This document shows positions 1 through 4,654 of a stretch of DNA of 5,149 nucleotides, one piece after another. How positions within the stretch are numbered: position 1 is the first letter of the stretch; each line of letters opens with the position of its first letter. The DNA is from Candidatus Aenigmatarchaeota archaeon (GTDB lineage Archaea > Aenigmatarchaeota > Aenigmatarchaeia > PWEA01 > JAGHBM01). The notes under the pieces are model-generated. The model saw nothing but the letters and a program-made list of their open reading frames with translations. It ran no database searches and had not been told where the DNA came from. A program made the translations under genes and the position numbers. The DNA is taken from NCBI GenBank assembly GCA_023133195.1, contig JAGLWW010000056.1:1-5149 (forward strand), written 5' to 3'.

Positions 1-16
1 TCGTATTTTCGGAATT

Positions 17-100
17 TTGCGACTTTGTCGCAATACTTGGAATTTCAATTCCAAGATTAAGGGAATCTTTGATTTCCAAAAAATTTGAAACTCAGTTTCA
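17..100. repeat. Run of four different short perfect inverted repeats
   Basis: Four dyads sit almost end to end. TTGCGAC/GTCGCAA has 7-bp arms and loop TTT (17-33). CTTGGAATT/AATTCCAAG has 9-bp arms and loop TC (36-55). AAGATT/AATCTT has 6-bp arms and loop AAGGG (53-69), and shares bases 53-55 with the previous one. TGAAAC/GTTTCA has 6-bp arms and loop TCA (86-100). An imperfect GGAATC/GATTTCC pairing (62-77) overlaps the third. The arms differ in sequence, so what is conserved is the ability to fold, not a word. Only the last has a T-tract consistent with termination. The run may continue left of the window. Function unknown. Confidence 0.7.
78..100 (-). terminator. Probable terminator of thpR
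   Basis: Read on the minus strand, the TGAAAC/GTTTCA hairpin (100-86) is followed by AAA and then a T6 run (83-78), starting seven bases after the thpR stop codon. A T-rich tract is the main archaeal termination signal and the hairpin may help. The placement fits well, but the 6-bp stem is modest. Confidence 0.5.
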
Positions 101-106
101 TTATTT

Positions 107-640
107 TTACCACTCAATTTTCTTTATTTCCTTGTAGACCGGGCCTTTTGTGGTAAGCTGACTCTCATAAAGTACTATTTTGTTTATTTTCATCCTGCCA
201 ATTCTAACATTTCTGAGTTCATCGATTTTCTTTAACAGATTTTCCTTGTCTTTTATGAACTTTACCCTTCCTATTGTCAGGTGGGGAATCACACTAGAGT
301 TTTTTCCTATACCAGAGAATTTTTTGTTTATTTCTTTTAGAAATTCATAGAATTCCGTCCTGCCTTTGCTCACACCAACCCATATTATTTTCACGTAAGA
401 ACTGCCTGGAAATGTGCCAATCCCGCGAACTTCTATTTCAATTTTTTCTTTTTCTATAGAATCCATTATTTCCTTCACTTTTTTTATTTCCTTCTCATCC
501 AGGTCTCCAAAGAATTTGACAGTCCAGTGAAGGTTTTCCGGTTTTACGGTCTTTACCCCCCTCATTTCAATTTCTTTGCCTATTTTATACACCTTTTTTC
601 TTAATTCTTTGGGTATGGGTATGCCAATGAAGGTTCTCAT
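107..640 (-). CDS. thpR: RNA 2',3'-cyclic phosphodiesterase (2H phosphoesterase, LigT/ThpR family)
   Basis: This 177-residue protein belongs to the 2H phosphoesterase superfamily. Known members hydrolyse 2',3'-cyclic phosphate RNA ends to 2'-phosphate and, in vitro, can ligate tRNA halves through a 2'-5' bond; the physiological role in archaea is unsettled. Both signature HxTx motifs are visible: H38-W-T40-V in the N-terminal half and H120-L-T122-I in the C-terminal half, forming the two-lobed active site. The N-terminal RTFIGIPIP start and the C-terminal ES.LTTKGPVY segment are typical of the family, and the length is normal, so the gene appears intact. The ATG at 640 is chosen because the protein begins at the expected family start and a GTGGT ribosome-binding-like element lies a few bases upstream. 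It is divergent from the nrd operon, with no obvious functional link to it. The enzyme is probably cytoplasmic, as no signal peptide or membrane segment is seen. Confidence 0.93.
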   Translation of the reverse strand: MRTFIGIPIPKELRKKVYKIGKEIEMRGVKTVKPENLHWTVKFFGDLDEKEIKKVKEIMDSIEKEKIEIEVRGIGTFPGSSYVKIIWVGVSKGRTEFYEFLKEINKKFSGIGKNSSVIPHLTIGRVKFIKDKENLLKKIDELRNVRIGRMKINKIVLYESQLTTKGPVYKEIKKIEW

Positions 641-681
641 TTTACCACTACTTAAGTATTATATTTTTTTGCATACATTTC

Positions 682-690
682 TTTATAAAT
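682..690. promoter_or_regulatory. Palindromic TATA-like box in the thpR/nrdD divergent spacer
   Basis: TTTATAAAT lies in the spacer between the two divergent genes and reads almost identically on both strands (ATTTATAAA on minus). With the usual archaeal TATA-to-start distance of about 25 bp, it would start thpR transcripts near 660 (leader about 20 nt) and nrdD transcripts near 711 (leader about 30 nt). The purine-rich stretch GAAAAC upstream on the minus strand is the better BRE candidate, so the box may favour thpR. An alternative plus-strand box, TTTTAATATT (702-711), would give a leader too short to hold the nrdD ribosome-binding site. No clear operator dyad was seen in the spacer. Confidence 0.45.
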
Positions 691-732
691 TAGTTTTCTA
701 ATTTTAATATTAGTAACACAGTACCGCATTCA

Positions 733-737
733 GTGAT
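733..737 (+). promoter_or_regulatory. Ribosome-binding site that decides the nrdD start
   Basis: GTGAT at 733-737 matches the GGTGAT core complementary to the archaeal 16S rRNA 3' end, and sits four bases before the ATG at 742. The GTG at 733 is therefore better read as part of the Shine-Dalgarno element than as the initiator, and it has no such element of its own just upstream. Confidence 0.55.
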
Positions 738-741
738 TTAC

Positions 742-3072
742 ATGACGAAAGATTCTATACTTATGGTTAAAGATATTGATGAAACAATAGAAGATTTCTG
801 TGCCATTGACAGGAATAACATAAATTTTTGGCTTTCACAACTGGAGAAATATGATTCCAAGAAAGTCTTTTCTATCTGTCTACATCTCGGTACGGACGAG
901 AAGACCGCCAGAGAAATTGCGAAAGAAATAGACAGATATGCTGATAACAGGCTCAAAATGTCGGAGATAAGGCCCCTTATTTTCAGCTTACTGCAGAGAA
1001 AGGATCCCACCGCCGCAAAGAGATTCAGGGCAGGAGAAATTTATGTTCGTACTTCTTCCCAGACATTTGAAAGGTTCAACAGAAGTAAAATCATAGATTC
1101 TCTTTTAAATGAGACAAAAATAGGCGAAAAGCAAGCGGAAAAGATAGGAGAAGAAGTTGAGAAATTTATAAGAAATTCTAATCTGGATTACGTCTCTGCC
1201 CCTTTAATCAGGGAAATAGTAAACGCAAAACTGATAGAAAACGGTATGGAAGATGTGAGAAGATTATATACACGGGTGGGTCTGCCTGTATTTGACATAA
1301 CAAACCTTATAGACAAAGGCTCCAAGGAGAATGCTAATCTACAATACAATCCCGAGACAATTCACAAGTTAATGGCGGACAAGATGTCAAAGGAATATAC
1401 ACTCACGAAGATATTGCCAAAGGACATAGCCGATTCCCATATAGGAGGCCAGATACATATACATGACATGGATTACTTTGCGACAAGACCGTTTTGTTTT
1501 TCCCATGATTTAAGATTTTTCCTTAAGAACGGGTTTATGCCCGATGGAACAGGAAATCATACTTCAGTGGCAGGACCCGCCAAAAAGCCCGAGGTGGCAT
1601 TTCTCCATGCGGCCAAGGTGCTGGCAGCGGCACAGACGAATTGCGCCGGAGGACAGGGATTTTCGTATTTCAACACTTTCCTGGCTCCTGTTATAACGGG
1701 TCTGGACTATAAACAGGTCAAGCAGCTGGCGCAGATGTTTATTTATGAAATGTCGCAGATGTACGTTGCAAGGGGAGGTCAGACTGTTTTCTCTTCAATA
1801 GACCTGGATATGAACGTACCAAAGATGTTTAAAGATATAGGTGCGATAAAACTGGGAGGCAAGAAAGACGGTGTCTACGGGGATTACGAGGACGAGGTAA
1901 AGACATTGTTTAATGCATTTATTGACGTCTACATGGAAGGCGACTACAGGGGTAAGCCCTTTAACTTCCCGAAAATTGAGATACAGATATATCCAAAAGA
2001 TTTAAAAAATGGCAAAAATGAGAAAGAAATGCTGGGAATTTCAGAGCTTGCTGCAAAGTTCGGAACTCCTTACTATATAATAAATCAGCCTTACATGCCA
2101 GAATTTGCCTGTTATCAGTGTTGTGCGTATCTTATGCCGTTGGATAAGGCAATAGATACAGATAATCTGGAAAACGAGGTGGTGAGGGGAGGTTCTCTGC
2201 AGGTAGTCACGATAAATCTCCCACAGATAGCATACGAGGCAAGAGGCAACGATGACAAGCTGGTTGAACTTCTTGAAAACAGGATGGAAAAGGTAAAGGA
2301 AGTCATGATGTTAAGAAACAAGATAATCAGCAAAAATCTGAATGCAGGAATGCTTCCTTTTTTAAGCCAAAGGATAAGCGATAAAGAAAATTACTTTATA
2401 CCGGATAAACAGAGTTACACAATAGGACTTGTCGGTATGAATGAAATGATAAAGTTCCATACCGGGGACGAACTGCATGAATCCAAGAAATCCTGGATGT
2501 TTGGGCTCAAGGTCATGAAACATATGAAAGACGTGGTGGCCACGTTCAGAGAGGAGACAGGACTGAACTTTGCCTTGGCCAGAACACCCGCAGAATCTAC
2601 TGCTCAAAGACTTGCTTTAATAGACAGAAAAAATTATGGCGATAAATCGGTTTATCAGGGCGAAAAAGATACAGATTCTATATATTATACAAATTCTTTT
2701 CATGTCAGGCCAAACGCCGACATGGGATTATTTGACAGAATGAAGATAGAAGGAGCTTTTCACCCTTTGACTGATGGCGGTGCTATGAGTCATATATGGC
2801 TCGGAGAAGCACATCCTAATACGGAAGCTATAATGAATTTAACCAAGAAAATAGCGACAAAGACTGCAATACAGTATATGGCTTATACAAAAGATTTGAC
2901 TATATGCGACAGATGTGGTTTCGTCATAGGGGGTTTGCATGATAAATGTCCAAAGTGCCAGAGCGATAAAGTTCAAAATTGGTCCAGAATTACGGGATAT
3001 TACCAGAATATAAAGGGTTGGGGTAAAGGTAAGATTGCAGAGCTTCATGATAGAAGAAGATATGGTGTTTGA
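742..3072 (+). CDS. nrdD: Anaerobic ribonucleoside-triphosphate reductase (class III), glycyl-radical subunit
   Basis: NrdD makes deoxyribonucleotides from ribonucleoside triphosphates anaerobically, using a glycyl radical installed by NrdG. Starting at ATG 742 it has 776 residues; a GTG at 733 would add three. Residues about 41-96 look like the C-terminal half of an ATP-cone. A full ATP-cone (YVRTSSQ... to Y176-TRVG, about 100-185) binds the allosteric ATP/dATP. The ten-stranded barrel follows, with HIHDMDYF (239-246), C252 in PFCFSHDL, the QTN(C301)AGGQGF loop and CYQCC (C457, C460, C461). By family alignment C461 is the probable thiyl-radical cysteine and C252 its partner; this is inferred. 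The C-terminus has a zinc site (C722, C725, C736, C739) and the radical glycine G752 in RITGYY. The gene looks intact. It is first in an operon with a redoxin and nrdG, which points to the thioredoxin/redoxin-reduced class rather than the formate-using one. Confidence 0.96.
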   Translation: MTKDSILMVKDIDETIEDFCAIDRNNINFWLSQLEKYDSKKVFSICLHLGTDEKTAREIAKEIDRYADNRLKMSEIRPLIFSLLQRKDPTAAKRFRAGEIYVRTSSQTFERFNRSKIIDSLLNETKIGEKQAEKIGEEVEKFIRNSNLDYVSAPLIREIVNAKLIENGMEDVRRLYTRVGLPVFDITNLIDKGSKENANLQYNPETIHKLMADKMSKEYTLTKILPKDIADSHIGGQIHIHDMDYFATRPFCFSHDLRFFLKNGFMPDGTGNHTSVAGPAKKPEVAFLHAAKVLAAAQTNCAGGQGFSYFNTFLAPVITGLDYKQVKQLAQMFIYEMSQMYVARGGQTVFSSIDLDMNVPKMFKDIGAIKLGGKKDGVYGDYEDEVKTLFNAFIDVYMEGDYRGKPFNFPKIEIQIYPKDLKNGKNEKEMLGISELAAKFGTPYYIINQPYMPEFACYQCCAYLMPLDKAIDTDNLENEVVRGGSLQVVTINLPQIAYEARGNDDKLVELLENRMEKVKEVMMLRNKIISKNLNAGMLPFLSQRISDKENYFIPDKQSYTIGLVGMNEMIKFHTGDELHESKKSWMFGLKVMKHMKDVVATFREETGLNFALARTPAESTAQRLALIDRKNYGDKSVYQGEKDTDSIYYTNSFHVRPNADMGLFDRMKIEGAFHPLTDGGAMSHIWLGEAHPNTEAIMNLTKKIATKTAIQYMAYTKDLTICDRCGFVIGGLHDKCPKCQSDKVQNWSRITGYYQNIKGWGKGKIAELHDRRRYGV

Positions 3073-3438
3073 ATGCTGATTCTCTATACAGGTACAAAAT
3101 GCCCAAAATGCCCTCCGGCCAGAAAGATTCTCAGGGAAGTCGCAAAAGAGCTTGATTGGGTAGAGGGAAAGGATTTTGTCGAAAAGTTGATAGACGGAGC
3201 TGACCTAAAACCAGGCGAAATGAAGCTGGAAGGCGAAAAATACAATCTTGTTACTTCTGTCGAAGAAATAATCCCGGATAAGACTCCGGCAGCTCTTGTC
3301 GGCGAAGATTTTTCTCTGGAAGCTTTAATGTACCAGATAGCTTCCACGCCCTCCTTTATAATAGATGAAGAACCGGTGTTTATTTCTCAGATACCCACAA
3401 AGGAAGAGCTTATAAAGGCTGTAAAAGAGCGGGTCTAA
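3073..3438 (+). CDS. Redoxin-like protein (glutaredoxin/thioredoxin fold, CPKC), probable NrdD reductant
   Basis: This 121-residue protein has a thioredoxin-fold layout: strand LILYT, the redox motif C10-P-K-C13, a helix to about residue 27, a second strand near 34-40, and the cis-proline motif T92-P93-S94-F95-I-I-D before the last strand and helix. It resembles NrdH-type redoxins but is longer. About 38 residues (roughly 42-79, without cysteine) lie between the second strand and the following helix, where small redoxins have a short turn. The ATG abuts the nrdD stop (TGA|ATG), with GGTG at 3064-3067 as its ribosome-binding site inside the end of nrdD, so translation is probably coupled. Its place between nrdD and nrdG makes it the likely dithiol electron donor to NrdD, or a link from a reductase or ferredoxin system. 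That role is inferred; fold and motif are seen. It is cytoplasmic. No gene symbol is assigned because orthology to nrdH is not proven. Confidence 0.85.
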   Translation: MLILYTGTKCPKCPPARKILREVAKELDWVEGKDFVEKLIDGADLKPGEMKLEGEKYNLVTSVEEIIPDKTPAALVGEDFSLEALMYQIASTPSFIIDEEPVFISQIPTKEELIKAVKERV

Positions 3439-4188
3439 ATGAAAGTCAGGGTTGGTGGAATTCTCGACATGTCGACAATTGATTATTCAGGAAAAATCTC
3501 TTCTGTCATATTTTTTCATGGCTGTAACTTCAGATGCCCCTTTTGCTACAACATTGCATTGGTTGAGGGAAACGATTATCAAGAGCTGGAAACAACCGAA
3601 GTAATTGAAAAAATAAAGAAACACAAAAATTTCATAGATGCGGTTACAATAACAGGGGGAGAACCGACACTCCAGATTGAGGGCCTGAAAGAGCTTTGTG
3701 AAGGCCTGAAAAGCATGAAACTTCTTGTAAAATTAGATACAAATGGATACAGGCCGGACGTGGTCAAAAAACTTCTAGATGACAACCTTTTAGACTTCGT
3801 TTCAGTTGATATTAAAGCTTCTTCGGACAAATACAACGAACTTGCTGGCATAAACTGCGATTTGACAAGGATAAAGCATACACTGGAAGTTCTCAGGAAT
3901 TCAGAAGTGGATTATGAGTTAAGGACAACTATAGTTCCCGGAGCAAATGATAGTGAGGAAGATATAAGAAAGGTGTGCGACTTCATAAAGCCGACCAAAG
4001 CGTACGTTTTACAGCAATTCAGGCACGAGGGCGGGACTTTGGACAAGAGTTTGTCCAATACACCTAAGATGGAGAGGGTAAAACTGCTAAAACTGGCCAA
4101 TGTAGCCAAAAAACAAGGTCTAAAGGTAAAAATAAGGACAGAAGAGGAAGGAGAGGAGATTATTAAAGAATGCTTAGAGACGTTTTGA
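3439..4188 (+). CDS. nrdG: Anaerobic ribonucleotide reductase activating protein (radical SAM)
   Basis: This 249-residue radical SAM enzyme is expected to cleave S-adenosylmethionine and abstract hydrogen from the C-terminal glycine of NrdD. The canonical CX3CX2C cluster motif is present as C29-NFR-C33-PF-C36, within FHGCNFRCPFCYN. It is followed by the SAM-contacting TITGGEPTLQ (about residues 70-79) and a LDTNGYRP strand. The IRTEEEGEE tail resembles archaeal and clostridial activases. At 249 residues it is longer than the roughly 150-residue enterobacterial NrdG and closer to the long pyruvate-formate-lyase-activase-like form. The ATG directly follows the redoxin stop (TAA|ATG), so the three genes form a tight operon. 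Its substrate is assigned from the adjacent nrdD; the motifs alone could also fit another glycyl-radical activase. No extra ferredoxin-type cysteine cluster is present. It appears intact and cytoplasmic. Confidence 0.93.
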   Translation: MKVRVGGILDMSTIDYSGKISSVIFFHGCNFRCPFCYNIALVEGNDYQELETTEVIEKIKKHKNFIDAVTITGGEPTLQIEGLKELCEGLKSMKLLVKLDTNGYRPDVVKKLLDDNLLDFVSVDIKASSDKYNELAGINCDLTRIKHTLEVLRNSEVDYELRTTIVPGANDSEEDIRKVCDFIKPTKAYVLQQFRHEGGTLDKSLSNTPKMERVKLLKLANVAKKQGLKVKIRTEEEGEEIIKECLETF

Positions 4189-4214
4189 AACAGATATTGG
4201 GTCATATAAACCTT

Positions 4215-4224
4215 TTTATATAAA
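4215..4224 (+). promoter_or_regulatory. TATA box of the wHTH gene
   Basis: TTTATATAAA is a near-ideal archaeal TATA box, lying 27 bp after the nrdG stop. Transcription would be expected to start near 4245, about 33 bases before the ATG, so the wHTH gene need not depend on nrd read-through. The five T residues at 4213-4217 overlap the box and could also help end the nrd transcript. Confidence 0.65.
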
Positions 4225-4241
4225 CAAATTCAAAGCAAATT

Positions 4242-4260
4242 TATTGAACAGCGTTCAATA
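4242..4260. promoter_or_regulatory. Candidate operator: perfect dyad at the predicted start site of the wHTH gene
   Basis: TATTGAAC-AGC-GTTCAATA is a perfect inverted repeat with 8-bp arms and a 3-bp centre. It lies about 18 bp downstream of the TATA box and covers the expected transcription start. Archaeal repressors often bind there and block RNA polymerase entry. The downstream gene encodes a winged-helix protein, so autoregulation is the simplest reading (inferred). It is not followed by a T-tract, so an intrinsic terminator is less likely. No second copy was noticed by eye in the other spacers of this window. Confidence 0.55.
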
Positions 4261-4278
4261 GGTGTATGAGAGGGTTTT

Positions 4279-4593
4279 ATGGCTAAAAAAACTCAAGATT
4301 CCGAGAAGATTAAAAGAATTATAAAGATTCTTTTGGAAAATCCAGATGGGATATGGCTTAGAAAACTGTCTAGAGAGTCTAAATTGCCTCTTTCTACGGT
4401 TCATTATTATCTAGAGGGTCAAATGGCTAATTTAGTGAAAAACATAGGTGTAAGAGACGAAGAAGGTCATTTCTTCGGTGTAAGGGTCATAAAGCTAAGG
4501 GATGGCGTTTTTAACCAACTTACTAACGGGGACACGGACGTAAGTCTCAGAAAAGTTCTTAAGACTAATGAAATACTTTCAGATTTAGACTAA
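4279..4593 (+). CDS. Small winged helix-turn-helix protein, putative transcription regulator
   Basis: This 104-residue protein is built around one winged-helix domain. A first helix (about 8-20) is followed by NPDGIWLRKLSRES and the recognition-helix segment LPLSTVHYYLEG (36-47). A strand-wing-strand region follows (about 55-73: NIGVRDEEG then FFGVRVIKL). Residues 76-104 form a polar tail of unclear role. The STVHYYL recognition helix resembles small archaeal wHTH proteins of unknown target. There is no ligand-binding domain, cysteine metal site or membrane segment, so sensing, if any, must occur through dimerisation or a partner. The start at 4279 has an AGGG-type ribosome-binding site four bases upstream. 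It has its own TATA box and a palindrome at the predicted start site, suggesting autoregulation. Being next to nrd could mean it controls that operon, but no matching site was seen ahead of nrdD. Confidence 0.8.
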   Translation: MAKKTQDSEKIKRIIKILLENPDGIWLRKLSRESKLPLSTVHYYLEGQMANLVKNIGVRDEEGHFFGVRVIKLRDGVFNQLTNGDTDVSLRKVLKTNEILSDLD

Positions 4594-4654
4594 ACTCACT
4601 TATACTTATTTTATATCACAAATTCCAGAATTATGTCAATCACTACATTTTTCT

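Noticed and set aside
3..135. C-terminal end of a plus-strand gene entering from the left
   Set aside because: Frame 3 is open from the window edge to about 135, but it overlaps the end of thpR on the opposite strand, runs through the hairpins, and its translation is not recognisable. The left flank is needed to be sure.
733..741. GTG start for nrdD at 733
   Set aside because: GTGAT at this spot makes a better ribosome-binding site for the ATG at 742, and the three extra residues show no family support. Not fully excluded.
738..4205. Antisense reading frames of 69-97 codons inside nrdD, the redoxin gene and nrdG
   Set aside because: All lie opposite well-supported genes, have low-complexity Ser/Leu-rich products typical of reversed coding sequence, and lack ribosome-binding sites or family motifs.
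4242..4260. Intrinsic terminator of the nrd operon
   Set aside because: The stem is not followed by a T-tract and lies downstream of a good TATA box, so an operator at the start site fits better.
4266..4286. Six-codon leader ORF (ATG AGA GGG ... TAA) overlapping the wHTH start
   Set aside because: It uses the bases that form the ribosome-binding site of the wHTH gene, has no well-spaced site of its own, and encodes nothing recognisable as an attenuator peptide.
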